From contig CAYFOM010000014.1 of assembly GCA_964344765.1 (NCBI GenBank), forward strand, positions 31,063-95,062: a DNA stretch of 64,000 nucleotides, given 5' to 3'. The stretch is from JACNIZ01 sp964344765 (GTDB taxonomy: Bacteria > Planctomycetota > UBA1135). Shown piece after piece: positions 14,434-23,548 of the stretch. Made by a program: the position numbers and the translations under genes. The notes beneath the pieces were generated by a model. It saw nothing but the letters and a program-made list of their open reading frames with translations, was not told the origin of the DNA and ran no database searches. How positions within the stretch are numbered: position 1 is the stretch's first letter; each line of letters begins with the position of its first letter.

Positions 14434-15798
14434 ATGCTGAGACCATCACGCATCCTGCTCGGGGCGCTGGGAGTTTGCCTGCTCCCAGCGCCGTTATTCG
14501 GTTTGGGGGCGGCGGGTGGTTCCGCTGCGCAGGTGATCGAGCGCGTTAGTGTGGCGGATGATGGCAGCGAAGCGACTGATTACAGTTGGCAGAGTTCGAT
14601 TTCGGCGGATGGGCTTCAGGTCGCGTTTCAATCCAATGCGGCGAACTTGGGCGCAGTCGATGGCAACGGCGTGCATGACGTTTATCTGCGCGATTTGAGT
14701 AACTTCTCCACCGAGTTGATTTCGGTTGGCCTCGGTGGTGCTGCGGCAAATGGCGTCAGTGATTTTCCGGACCTGTCGGCCGACGGCAACCGCGTCGCTT
14801 TTTATTCCGATGCCGACGACTTGGTGACCGGCGACGGCAACGCAATGGCCGACATCTTTGTGCGCGATCGCGCGTTGCAGCAAACGGTGCGCGTCAGTGT
14901 GGCGAGTGGGGGTGGTGAAGCAAACGGCCCGAGTTTTTCACCGGCGATTAGTGGCGATGGACGATGGGTCGCTTTTGTCTCTGTTGCCGACAATTTGGTG
15001 GCGGCTGATGTAAACGGATTGCCCGATGTGTTTGTTCACGACTTGCTGACCGGAATTACAGCTCTGGTCAGTGTCAGCGCAGGCGGACTTCAGGCCAATG
15101 GCGCCAACTACACGCCAACTTTGTCATTCGATGGTCGCTATTTGGCGTTCCGATCCGCAGCCAACAACTTGGTAAGCGGAGACAGCAACGGTCAGCACGA
15201 CATCATTTGGCGCGATCTAGTGACTGGCGAAACCGAAATCGTCAGCCTGACCGATAGTGGAGGCATTGCCAATCACCGCAGTGACTACCCAACTCTTTCC
15301 GCCGATGGTCAACGCATCGCTTTTCGATCCACCGCCGACAACTTAGTCCCCGGTGACGTCAATCAACTCGCCGACATCTTCGTTCGCGATCGGCAACGCG
15401 CAATTACCCGTCGCGTCAGCGTGCGTACCGCGGTTGGGGCAGGCTTGGGTGGATCAGGCAACACCGGAGTCGGCGCCAACGGCATGAACTTCGACCCGGA
15501 AATTTCAGCAAATGGCCGCTTCGTCGTTTTCCGCTCTGCTGCAACCAACTTATCCCGCGGCGACACCAACGGAATCTACGACATTTACTGCCACGACCTC
15601 AACACCGGCATTTCGGAACGCATCAGCATCGGCAACCACCGTCAACAAGGCAACGGCGAAGGCTGGTACCCCTCCATCAACGCCGACGGCACCGCCATCG
15701 CCTTCAAGTGCTACTCCGACAACCTCGGCGTGCTCGACCAAAACGCTCATTCCGATATCTACCTCCGCCGGCGGCAGACCATTCAAGCCGCGAATTGA
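14434..15798 (+). CDS. Secreted PD40/TolB-like beta-propeller protein
   Basis: ATG at 14434 is preceded by GAAGG and a TAGAAT hexamer (14420-14425), and yields a signal peptide (ILLGALGVCLLPAPLFGL). The rest is about seven repeats of roughly 55 residues with the pattern S-x-D-G-x-x-V-A-F-x-S-x-A-x-x-L followed by D-x-N-G-x-x-D-I-F-V-R-D, for example SADGNRVAFYSDADDLV and GNAMADIFVRDR. This is the PD40/WD40-like propeller of TolB-type proteins. It is probably periplasmic or surface-located. No enzymatic residues are evident; ligand binding is the likely role. Confidence 0.88.
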   Translation: MLRPSRILLGALGVCLLPAPLFGLGAAGGSAAQVIERVSVADDGSEATDYSWQSSISADGLQVAFQSNAANLGAVDGNGVHDVYLRDLSNFSTELISVGLGGAAANGVSDFPDLSADGNRVAFYSDADDLVTGDGNAMADIFVRDRALQQTVRVSVASGGGEANGPSFSPAISGDGRWVAFVSVADNLVAADVNGLPDVFVHDLLTGITALVSVSAGGLQANGANYTPTLSFDGRYLAFRSAANNLVSGDSNGQHDIIWRDLVTGETEIVSLTDSGGIANHRSDYPTLSADGQRIAFRSTADNLVPGDVNQLADIFVRDRQRAITRRVSVRTAVGAGLGGSGNTGVGANGMNFDPEISANGRFVVFRSAATNLSRGDTNGIYDIYCHDLNTGISERISIGNHRQQGNGEGWYPSINADGTAIAFKCYSDNLGVLDQNAHSDIYLRRRQTIQAAN

Positions 15799-15819
15799 CC
15801 TGTACTGGGATCCGCGCGG

Positions 15820-17256
15820 TTAGGGCTTCAAGCAAGCGAATGCTGCTTCCAAATCCGGATCGTTACCGTTCAAAACATCGGCGCGCTTCCAAATAACCGG
15901 CACATCGATCTTCACGGTTACGCCCTCGGTCATGCGTCCACTGGCCGACTTCACGCGTTGAGTGCAAAAGGTGATTGAGCTGCCGGTACGCGGCAGTTCA
16001 AACGAACGCGGCGCACCACTTCCAGCACCATTCGGTCGACCGAAAAATCGAACGTCGGGATGGACATCGCGCAAACAAGCGGCGACGTTATCGGCAGTGC
16101 TGAAAGTATTGGGATCAACGATCACAGCCAGCGGTTTGCCGGCCATGGAGTGTTTGCCATCAGGCGACGACGACTCGTGTTTGCCGAAACGACCCCAACC
16201 GTTATTGCGCAGCGCGGATAACTGAAAGTAAATGTAGTCTTCGTCGACCAACCGATCGACCAGGAACTGACCGAGTAAATCAGTGCCGCCGGGGTTGCCG
16301 CGCAAATCCAAAATTAACGCTCGCGCGGACATCAACTCACCAATGATCCGATCAAACTCGGAATAGGTGTCGGCCAAAATCGCGTCGCGCCCTTCCGGCG
16401 GACCCGGCCAGCCACTGTCGCGCGGCGGACTGAAGTTACCGGGGCGGAAGTAGGCGACGTTGTCGTCCAACATTCGATGTTCGCGATCCGTCGGGTACAG
16501 CTCGACCTGCGGTACGCGGCCGTGCAGGTACGGATGGGGGAAGCGCAGCTCGCGTTCGCTGCCGTCGGCACTGCGGAAGAGAAAGCTGCGATCGGCAGCC
16601 TCATCCCATTGCACGATGTGTTCGATGGCCTGCTGGCGCCTAGACGCATCTGACGATGCATAAACCTTAGCTTCAGCATCGCGAATCCATTCGTTGATCG
16701 CACGACCATCTACCGCAACCAATTCATCTCCAAGCTGCAGCGATTGCGCACCTTCGCCATCCGAATCGCTCAGCAACTCCCCGATATTCTCCGCCAAGCT
16801 GGCAACCACCACGCCTTCTTGCACCTCGGTTAAACGAAACGGCCACTGTTGCAACGCCGGGTCCATCATGTCTTTGGTCATCACGAACGCATGACCATCG
16901 TGCAAACCCGCGACCAAATGGCGCAGCGCGTTGTAAAAACTCCGTTGGTCCGGTTCGGCTCCGAGCATGGTGCGCGCTTCGCCGATCAACGCAGCCAAAT
17001 CCAATTCACCGAGCGCGGTGCGGTGCTCCAAATAGGAGTAGCGCTGCTCAATGACCTCAATCGCCGCCTGAAAATCGGCTTTGAAATCATTCGGCTCGTC
17101 ATGCACCGCAGCCGAAAACTCCATCGCCGGCACCTGCAGCCCCGGGCCGAGATCCGAGCCCAGAAACCACTTGGTTCCCCAAAAAGCAACCGCGGCGACC
17201 AGCGTGCAAGCCACAACGGTACCGCCAAAAGACTTCAGGTCGGTGGCAGAGACCAT
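15820..17256 (-). CDS. S41-family (C-terminal processing type) peptidase
   Basis: The 478-residue protein has an N-terminal membrane anchor or uncleaved signal (GGTVVACTLVAAVAFWGTKW), a helical region, a PDZ-like part (LQLGDELVAVDGRAINEWI), and the S41 core: ARALILDLRGNPGGTDLLGQ and DPNTFSTADNVAACLRDVHP with the catalytic serine in TFSTAD, then RFFGRPNGAGSGAPRSFELP. S41 enzymes cleave unstructured C termini of exported proteins outside the cytoplasm. The catalytic lysine of CtpA types is not obvious, so it may belong to the tricorn-like or IRBP-like branch. It is divergent from the GNAT gene with a 30-nt gap. Confidence 0.9.
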   Translation of the reverse strand: MVSATDLKSFGGTVVACTLVAAVAFWGTKWFLGSDLGPGLQVPAMEFSAAVHDEPNDFKADFQAAIEVIEQRYSYLEHRTALGELDLAALIGEARTMLGAEPDQRSFYNALRHLVAGLHDGHAFVMTKDMMDPALQQWPFRLTEVQEGVVVASLAENIGELLSDSDGEGAQSLQLGDELVAVDGRAINEWIRDAEAKVYASSDASRRQQAIEHIVQWDEAADRSFLFRSADGSERELRFPHPYLHGRVPQVELYPTDREHRMLDDNVAYFRPGNFSPPRDSGWPGPPEGRDAILADTYSEFDRIIGELMSARALILDLRGNPGGTDLLGQFLVDRLVDEDYIYFQLSALRNNGWGRFGKHESSSPDGKHSMAGKPLAVIVDPNTFSTADNVAACLRDVHPDVRFFGRPNGAGSGAPRSFELPRTGSSITFCTQRVKSASGRMTEGVTVKIDVPVIWKRADVLNGNDPDLEAAFACLKP

Positions 17257-17286
17257 GATCCGATTCTACGGCATTAAAATCGGTCC

Positions 17287-17826
17287 ATGCCCAGCCCCCG
17301 GATCCGCGCCGCAACCGCCGCCGACGTCGACGCGATGGCCGCGATCTACAACCATTACGTGCGCGGCTCGATCTACACCTTCGAAGAGGTTGAGCTCAGC
17401 GCCGAGCAAATGCAGGCCCGCTGGGAATCCGTCATCACTGAAGCGCCGACCTCACCCGGCTCCATGCCCGCCCTGCCCTGGCTGGTCGCCGAGTTAGACA
17501 ACTCGGTCCTCGGCTACGCCTACGCCGACGCCTGGAAACCGCGCGCCGCCTACCGCCATTCCGTCGAAGTCACGATCTACCTTCACGCCGACGCCACCGG
17601 CCGCGGAATGGGTGGTCCGCTCTATCAAGCGCTGATCGACGAACTGCGCAGCCGAGAATTGCATTGCGCCATGGCCAGCATCGCCCTGCCCAATCCCGCC
17701 AGCATCAAAATGCACGAGTCTCTAGGCTTCCAAAAGGTCGGCCAAGCTCGTCAAATCGGCCGCAAATTCAACCGCTGGGTCGACGTCGGCTATTGGCAAC
17801 TTATGCTGCAGGAGCCAACTGGCTGA
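17287..17826 (+). CDS. GNAT N-acetyltransferase, phosphinothricin acetyltransferase-like
   Basis: The 179-residue product starts IRAATAADVDAMAAIYNHYV and contains VLGYAYADAWKPRAAYRHSV, EVTIYLHADATGRGMGGPLY (acetyl-CoA pyrophosphate loop region) and NPASIKMHESLGFQKVGQAR, which together match the PAT/Bar branch of GNATs. Members acetylate phosphinothricin, methionine sulfone or similar small amines; resistance cannot be inferred from sequence alone. The loop G-R-G-M-G-G is a variant of the usual R/Q-x-x-G-x-G/A. The 3' end overlaps the convergent gene by 26 bp. Confidence 0.9.
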   Translation: MPSPRIRAATAADVDAMAAIYNHYVRGSIYTFEEVELSAEQMQARWESVITEAPTSPGSMPALPWLVAELDNSVLGYAYADAWKPRAAYRHSVEVTIYLHADATGRGMGGPLYQALIDELRSRELHCAMASIALPNPASIKMHESLGFQKVGQARQIGRKFNRWVDVGYWQLMLQEPTG

Positions 17827-18763
17827 GCAGAATCTTCAGCGCTTCGCTTTCGGCGATGGAATCAGACGTGAACTTCCAATCCTTGCCACCGAGGTAACTG
17901 TCGAATTGGGTCCAGTGGGTTTGGAAGTACTGCTGCGCCGAATCATCACCGAGGTGAGTGACGGTTTGCTGGATCCAGTAGCGACCGTTCCACGGGATTT
18001 TGCCGTTCCAGGACCGCACCATGGCCAGCGCATAATCGCCCAGGCGTGGGTCGCTGTCGGTGGCAAGTAGGCGGTAGAGCTGCTGATTGGCGGCACCGAA
18101 ATGAGGCGCGCTGCACAACGCGGCAATCAACTTGTCACGCTGCGCTTTGGACAGCGGTGATGGATTGTTTTTGGCCACCAGGGATTGCGCCTGCAACACA
18201 CGTACACCCTCGGCGCGGGTGATCGGGTCTAGCGCTAGGTTCACGCGCCACTCATGCAAACGCTGCTCGCGCACCTCAACGGCGGCGGTTTGCAGCTGGA
18301 AGTACTCACTTACCGCGGTGCGATAGGGGTCCAACTTGGAACCGTCCATGCGCACATGACCGACGTGGCTGTAGCAGGCAAAACGACCGTCAGCGGTTTT
18401 CTGCAGGAAGACCAGGCGTGGCTGATCCGCGTGCAAGTCCAAACCACCGATGCGCGTGCTCATCGGCGGCGCGCACAGTTGCAATTCTTGCGCACCGGCA
18501 CAGCCTTTCAACGTGGTAACCACCGTGACGTCGGCTGATTGAACCACGCCGCAAGACTCGACGTCGGTGCCATCGGATTCGTCGCACGGTTCGGCATCAG
18601 CGTCGGCAGAATCGCTGCAAACGATGGAGGAGCAGGAGCTTGGATCCGCTTGCACGACAGCGATGAGGTCGGAGCTTTGGCACAACTCCTCCAACGTCAT
18701 CGGCGTTTTGCCGGCCTGCGCGGACCATGCGACCAAGAGAGACAGGATGATGGAATTCAGCAT
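17801..18763 (-). CDS. Exported protein of unknown function, Cys/Asp-rich N-terminal region
   Basis: A signal peptide is visible (MLNSIILSLLVAWSAQAGK). Residues about 40-75 are unusually rich in Cys, Ser, Asp and Glu (SSCSSIVCSDSADADAEPCD, then VESCGVV), followed by a beta-rich part (VTVVTTLKGCAGAQELQLC, RLVFLQKTADGRFACYSHVG) and a helical C-terminal half with HEAT-like segments (KAQRDKLIAALCSAPHFGAA, QLYRLLATDSDPRLGDYALA). I do not recognise a named family. The N-terminal part resembles domains found in planctomycete proteins with LEELCQSSDLIAVVQ-type openings. It overlaps the convergent GNAT gene by 26 bp at the 3' end. Confidence 0.75.
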   Translation of the reverse strand: MLNSIILSLLVAWSAQAGKTPMTLEELCQSSDLIAVVQADPSSCSSIVCSDSADADAEPCDESDGTDVESCGVVQSADVTVVTTLKGCAGAQELQLCAPPMSTRIGGLDLHADQPRLVFLQKTADGRFACYSHVGHVRMDGSKLDPYRTAVSEYFQLQTAAVEVREQRLHEWRVNLALDPITRAEGVRVLQAQSLVAKNNPSPLSKAQRDKLIAALCSAPHFGAANQQLYRLLATDSDPRLGDYALAMVRSWNGKIPWNGRYWIQQTVTHLGDDSAQQYFQTHWTQFDSYLGGKDWKFTSDSIAESEALKILLSQLAPAA

Positions 18764-18919
18764 GGCGGTGAGGTTTGCTGCTATACCCGCGACAGTGAGA
18801 ACTTGTTACCAATAAGCTCGCAAAAAGAAAATTGAATTCACCAGCAAATCACGGAACACCAACTTATTTCACGCGTCGCGGCGGCGCTGGCACTGGGTTA
18901 TGGTGGGGCCACAGCCACG

Positions 18920-19939
18920 ATGAAATCCAAGCTCTCCCTGCTCCAAACCGGAGCCGCTGCACTTGCGGTCGGCTTCCTTTTCGCACGTTGCCACGCTCCG
19001 AATGCCGAGCCGGATTTGCGTCTGCGCGTCGGTGATGAGATTCAACAATACGCTTGGGATACCGGCTGGTTGAAAATGCCCGAAGGTTTGCCGATCGGCA
19101 ACACGCATGGCGGCATTGCTGAAGGCGGCGACGGCAAGATTTACATCAGCACCGACAGCAAGCATGCGATCTTGGTTTGTGAACCCGATGGCACCGTCGT
19201 CGATCATTGGGGCGAAGAAATCGCCGGCGGCGTGCACTCGGTTTGCTTGACCGAGGAAGACGGTAACGAGTACCTCTACCTTCCGCACCATTCGCACCGC
19301 AAGGTTTATAAGTACACCACCTCCGGCGAGAAGGTTTGGGAGCTGGGTTATCCGCAAGAGTCGAACCTCTACCCCGACCCGAATCGCTACCACCCAACCG
19401 GCATTGCGGTGCGCCCGGACGGCTGCTTTTACATCGCCGACGGCTACGGTCTTGGGTACATCCACTTCTACAACGCCGACGGCAAGTACCAAAGCAGCTT
19501 CGGTGGCGGCGGTAAAGAAGAAGGCAAATTCACCACGCCGCACGGTTTGATGTGGGATGACTACAACGGTCAGCAGCGCGTCGTCGTGGCCGATCGCGAA
19601 AACGGCCGCGTGCAATTCTTCCACGCCGACGGCACTTTTGACCGCTTGATCACCGGTCACTTCCGCCGTCCATGCTCGGTGCAGCGACACGGCGATGAGC
19701 TGTTGGTGTCCGACTTGGCCGGTCGCGTTACCGTCGTCAATGAGAAGGACGATTACGTGCAACAACTGTGTGATCAACCGGATCCGGCGTTGCGCGCGCG
19801 CAATGGCATCCCCGCCGAAAAGTGGGCCGAAGGTCAATTCCTGTCGCCGCACTTCGCCGCGTGGGATTCCGACGGCAACATCTACGTGCAGGATTGGAAC
19901 TTCCTCGGCCGCATCACCCGGCTCCAGCGGTTGCGTTAA
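18920..19939 (+). CDS. Secreted NHL-repeat beta-propeller protein
   Basis: The 339-residue protein has a signal sequence (LLQTGAAALAVGFLFARC) and then NHL/six-bladed propeller repeats: LPIGNTHGGIAEGGDGKIYI, HPTGIAVRPDGCFYIADGYG, TPHGLMWDDYNGQQRVVVAD and SPHFAAWDSDGNIYVQDWN. The series resembles the propeller of peptidylglycine alpha-amidating lyase-like proteins. It lies 30 nt upstream of the PSD1 cytochrome gene, and such pairs are usual in planctomycetes, so it may act with the PSD1/DUF1501 set at the cell surface. No specific substrate is known. LFARC could be a lipobox, which would make it a lipoprotein. Confidence 0.88.
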   Translation: MKSKLSLLQTGAAALAVGFLFARCHAPNAEPDLRLRVGDEIQQYAWDTGWLKMPEGLPIGNTHGGIAEGGDGKIYISTDSKHAILVCEPDGTVVDHWGEEIAGGVHSVCLTEEDGNEYLYLPHHSHRKVYKYTTSGEKVWELGYPQESNLYPDPNRYHPTGIAVRPDGCFYIADGYGLGYIHFYNADGKYQSSFGGGGKEEGKFTTPHGLMWDDYNGQQRVVVADRENGRVQFFHADGTFDRLITGHFRRPCSVQRHGDELLVSDLAGRVTVVNEKDDYVQQLCDQPDPALRARNGIPAEKWAEGQFLSPHFAAWDSDGNIYVQDWNFLGRITRLQRLR

Positions 19940-19969
19940 CCGCTAGAATCAATGTTCCCCAAAGATGGC

Positions 19970-22900
19970 ATGCAAATCCCCCTCAAACCTTTGCTTGCGG
20001 CGCTGCTAACCGCCTTCGGCCTCGCGTCGAGTGTGGCAGCGCAACAGGGCAGTGCCGAACCGGTTGACTTCAACCGCGACATTCGTCCGATTCTTTCCGA
20101 CAACTGCTTCTTGTGCCACGGGTTCGACCACAGCACGCGCGAAGCGGATTTGCGGCTCGACATTTTCGACGGCGCCACTGCCGACCTAGGTGGTTACTCG
20201 GCTGTCGTTCCCGGAGATCTTGAAGATAGTGAACTGTGGTACCGGATTAATTCCGACCGCAAGAAGGAGGTCATGCCGCCGCCGAAGACCGGCAAAACGC
20301 TGACCGCCGAACAGAAGGATTTGCTGCGGCGTTGGATTGAGGGCGGCGCCGAGTACACCGAGCATTGGGCATTCGTTCCGCCGAAGCCGATTTCGGCACC
20401 GGCGCGAACCGCAGTGTCGGCCGATGAGGCGAAGTGGAAGCGCAACAACGGCATCGACGCCTTCGTGCAGTCGCGCATCGAGCAAGCCGGCTTGGCGCCG
20501 GCGCCGACCGCAGATAAGCGCACATTGATTCGGCGCGTGTCGTTGGACCTAACCGGCTTGCCGCCGACGCCGGAAGAGGTCGAAGCCTTTGTTTCCGATG
20601 ACAGCCCGGCGGCTTACTACCGCTTGGTGGATCGATTGTTGAACTCCACCGCCTTCGCCGAGCACATGGCGCGCCAGTGGATGGACGCGGCGCGTTACGG
20701 CGATACGCACGGTTTGCACTTGGACAACTATCGCAGCATGTACCGCTATCGCGATTGGTTGATTCATGCATATGAGGAGAACCTTCCTTACGACCAATTC
20801 GTCACCGAGCAGTTGGCCGGCGACTTGATGCCGAACCCGACGTTGGAGCAGCAACTGGCCACCGGATTCGTGCGTTGCAACGCGACCTCGGCCGAGGGCG
20901 GCATGATTGCTGAGGAGTTTCTGGCTAAGTACGCGATGGATCGCGTCGACACTTTTGGCACGGTGTTTTTGGGCATGAGCATTGCTTGTGCGCAATGTCA
21001 CGACCACAAGTTCGACCCGGTCACGCAGGACGAGTACTACCAACTGTTCGCGTTCTTCAACAACATTGCCGAAAAAGCGAGTGATGAAAACATCGCCGCG
21101 CCGCCGCCGGTTTTGCGCGCGCCTTACCCGGAGCAAGCGCAGCAGTTGACGGTGTTGGAGCAGCAGGTCGCCGATCAAAAAGCTTACTTGGAAGCGCCAA
21201 TGCCCGAGGCCGATGCGCAGCAGGCCGAATGGCAAGCCGAGCAAATCGCCAAGCTCAAGGGCGATTGGTTTATTCCGTCCGAGGTTGAACTCGCCAGCCG
21301 TTTTGGCACCGAACTCAAAGCAGTCGGCGACGGCTATGTGCTCGCCACCGGCGAAAACCCCGACAAAGAAGTGTTCGACGTCACCGCGCACTTGCCTGCC
21401 GGTGTTTGGTCGGCTTTCCGCATTGAGGTCGAACCCGACGACAGCACTCCGACCAAAGGTGCCGGGCGTTCGGTGAACGGCAACGTGGTGCTATCCGGCG
21501 TGGATGTGCAAGTTCAGTTCCCGGGCAGTAAGCGCTACTACCCGTTGGAGTTGGCGCAAGCCGTTGCCGACCATCAGCAAGACAAGTACGGCACCGCCGG
21601 TTTGCTCGATGCCGATCCGAATACGGGTTGGGCGTTGTTGCCGCAGACTGCCAAGCGTCACACTTTGATTGTTCAGCCGACCGCCGCAGTGCAAGCGCCG
21701 AAGGGCATGAAGGTGTTGGTGCGTTTGCGTTTCGAAAGCGTGCACAAGCAACACGTGATCGGTAAATTCCGTGTCGCGGCGACGGCGAGCCCTGAGTTTG
21801 AATCGGTGGTGGCCGGTTACTGGCAGCAATCGCGCTTCTTCCCGACCGACAAAGGCGCGATGGCTTACCAAGTCGCGTTCCCGCCGGAAACCATTCAGAT
21901 GGGGGAGCAAGAGTGGACCGAGCATCGTGAGTATCACGACGGCGAGGTGCACATGCTTGAGGGTGGCGTCGGCGCTTACTACTTGAAGCGTGAATTGCGT
22001 TCGCCGGGCGAGCGCACCGTGACTTTGTCGGTCGGCAGTGATGATGCGATCAAGGTTTGGTTGAACGGCGAGGTTGTGCTCGACCGCGACGTGCAGCGCG
22101 CGGTTGCCGCTGATCAGGATCGAGTGCAACTGAAGTTAAAGCCGGGGTCGAACACTTTGCTTTATAAGGTGGTCAACTACGGCGGCGCGTTTGGTTTTTA
22201 CTACCGCTTGCTCGACAACGAGCCGGGCGGATTGTCGGTGCCGCTGCAGCAATTGCTGACCCACGCCGACGATCGCGCCACACCCTTCAGCGATGCCGAA
22301 GCCTTGGAGTTGCGGAATTACTTCCGCCGCAATTATTCGCCGGAGTGGAAGGAGCGCGATGCCAAGTTGCAGGACTTGCAGTTGAAGCTCGATGGCTTGA
22401 ACAAAGAAATCCCGATGAGCTTGGTGGCGCAAGAGCGCGCCGATCGACGTCAGGCTAGGTTTTTGAACCGCGGTCAGTACGACGATCCGGGTCATGAGGT
22501 TTGGCCGGGTACGCCGGAAATGCTCCCGCCAATGGTCATCAGCGCACCGATTCAGGCTTCGGCTGAAATGAAGGAAAGCGATGCGCCAAAAGTGATTGCT
22601 TCGCGATTGGATTTGGCAAATTGGTTGTTCCGCGAAGATCATCCGCTGACCGCGCGCGTGCAAGTCAATCGACTTTGGCAGCTGGTGTTCGGCGCCGGCT
22701 TGGTGCGCACTGCCGGCGACTTTGGCGCGCAGGGCGAGTGGCCGTCGCATCCGAAGTTGCTGGATTGGTTGGCGTTGGAATTCCAGCAATCGGGTTGGGA
22801 TCAGCGTCACTTGTTGCGCTTGATGGTGACGTCGGCGACGTACATGCAGGATTCCACATGGGATCACGCCAAAGCGGAAGTGGACTCGGAAAACCGCTTG

Positions 22901-23536
22901 CTGGCTCGCGGTCCGCGCTTTCGTTTGGATGCCGAAGTCATCCGCGATTCTGCGTTGGCGGCAAGTGGTTTGTTGGTCGACAAGGTAGGCGGACCTAGTG
23001 TCAAGCCTTATCAGCCGGATGGTTTGTGGAAGGCGGTCGGTTACACCGGAAGTAACACCGCCAACTTCGCCCGCGACAACGGCGACGCGCTTTATCGCCG
23101 CAGCATGTACACCTTCTGGAAGCGAACCTCGCCGCCGCCGACGATGAGTTTGTTCGACGCGCCAACGCGCGAATCATGCATTGTTCAACGCGAGCGCACT
23201 AACACACCGTTGCAAGCTTTGGCGTTGTGGAACGACACTCAGTTCGTCGAAGCTGCGCGCACGCTGGCGGCGATGATGATGAAAGACAAAGCGCCGATTG
23301 CGTTGGCTTTCCGTCGCGTGTTGGCGCGTGAGCCGCGAACCGAAGAGGTTGCGGTTCTGAAGCAATTGTTGAAGCGTCAAATGGATGAGTTCGCTGCCAA
23401 CCCGGAAGGTGCCAAGCAATTGTTGGAGGTCGGTGAAGCCACTTACGATCGCAACTTGAAGCCGGTGGAGCTCGCGGCGTGGACCAGCGTCGCCAGCGTG
23501 ATCTTGAACTTGGATGAAACGGTGACCCGCTTGTAA
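19970..23536 (+). CDS. PSCyt1/PSCyt2 (DUF1549)/PSD1 (DUF1553) planctomycete cytochrome-like protein
   Basis: ATG at 19970 gives a clear signal peptide (MQIPLKPLLAALLTAFGLAS) and follows a TAGAAT hexamer at 19944-19949; ATG at 19952 is the alternative. Domains: PSCyt1 with FNRDIRPILSDNCFLCHG (heme site C-x-x-C-H, residues 46-50); PSCyt2/DUF1549 with RRVSLDLTGLPPTPEEVEAF, RYGDTHGLHLDN and a second C-x-x-C-H in ACAQCHDHKFDPV; a central 400-residue beta-rich insert including TVTLSVGSDDAIKVWLNGEV, like a PA14/galactose-binding domain; and PSD1/DUF1553 with RVQVNRLWQLVFGAGLVRT and RTNTPLQALALWND. The protein is periplasmic and probably binds two c-type hemes. The family is characteristic of planctomycetes and linked to sulfated polysaccharide use, but its reaction is not established. 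It is followed after 12 nt by the DUF1501 gene. Confidence 0.95.
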   Translation: MQIPLKPLLAALLTAFGLASSVAAQQGSAEPVDFNRDIRPILSDNCFLCHGFDHSTREADLRLDIFDGATADLGGYSAVVPGDLEDSELWYRINSDRKKEVMPPPKTGKTLTAEQKDLLRRWIEGGAEYTEHWAFVPPKPISAPARTAVSADEAKWKRNNGIDAFVQSRIEQAGLAPAPTADKRTLIRRVSLDLTGLPPTPEEVEAFVSDDSPAAYYRLVDRLLNSTAFAEHMARQWMDAARYGDTHGLHLDNYRSMYRYRDWLIHAYEENLPYDQFVTEQLAGDLMPNPTLEQQLATGFVRCNATSAEGGMIAEEFLAKYAMDRVDTFGTVFLGMSIACAQCHDHKFDPVTQDEYYQLFAFFNNIAEKASDENIAAPPPVLRAPYPEQAQQLTVLEQQVADQKAYLEAPMPEADAQQAEWQAEQIAKLKGDWFIPSEVELASRFGTELKAVGDGYVLATGENPDKEVFDVTAHLPAGVWSAFRIEVEPDDSTPTKGAGRSVNGNVVLSGVDVQVQFPGSKRYYPLELAQAVADHQQDKYGTAGLLDADPNTGWALLPQTAKRHTLIVQPTAAVQAPKGMKVLVRLRFESVHKQHVIGKFRVAATASPEFESVVAGYWQQSRFFPTDKGAMAYQVAFPPETIQMGEQEWTEHREYHDGEVHMLEGGVGAYYLKRELRSPGERTVTLSVGSDDAIKVWLNGEVVLDRDVQRAVAADQDRVQLKLKPGSNTLLYKVVNYGGAFGFYYRLLDNEPGGLSVPLQQLLTHADDRATPFSDAEALELRNYFRRNYSPEWKERDAKLQDLQLKLDGLNKEIPMSLVAQERADRRQARFLNRGQYDDPGHEVWPGTPEMLPPMVISAPIQASAEMKESDAPKVIASRLDLANWLFREDHPLTARVQVNRLWQLVFGAGLVRTAGDFGAQGEWPSHPKLLDWLALEFQQSGWDQRHLLRLMVTSATYMQDSTWDHAKAEVDSENRLLARGPRFRLDAEVIRDSALAASGLLVDKVGGPSVKPYQPDGLWKAVGYTGSNTANFARDNGDALYRRSMYTFWKRTSPPPTMSLFDAPTRESCIVQRERTNTPLQALALWNDTQFVEAARTLAAMMMKDKAPIALAFRRVLAREPRTEEVAVLKQLLKRQMDEFAANPEGAKQLLEVGEATYDRNLKPVELAAWTSVASVILNLDETVTRL

Positions 23537-23548
23537 GGAGGAAGATTG

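Noticed and set aside
17287..17826. Calling the GNAT a phosphinothricin resistance gene
   Set aside because: Family similarity is clear, but substrate specificity within this branch cannot be read from sequence.
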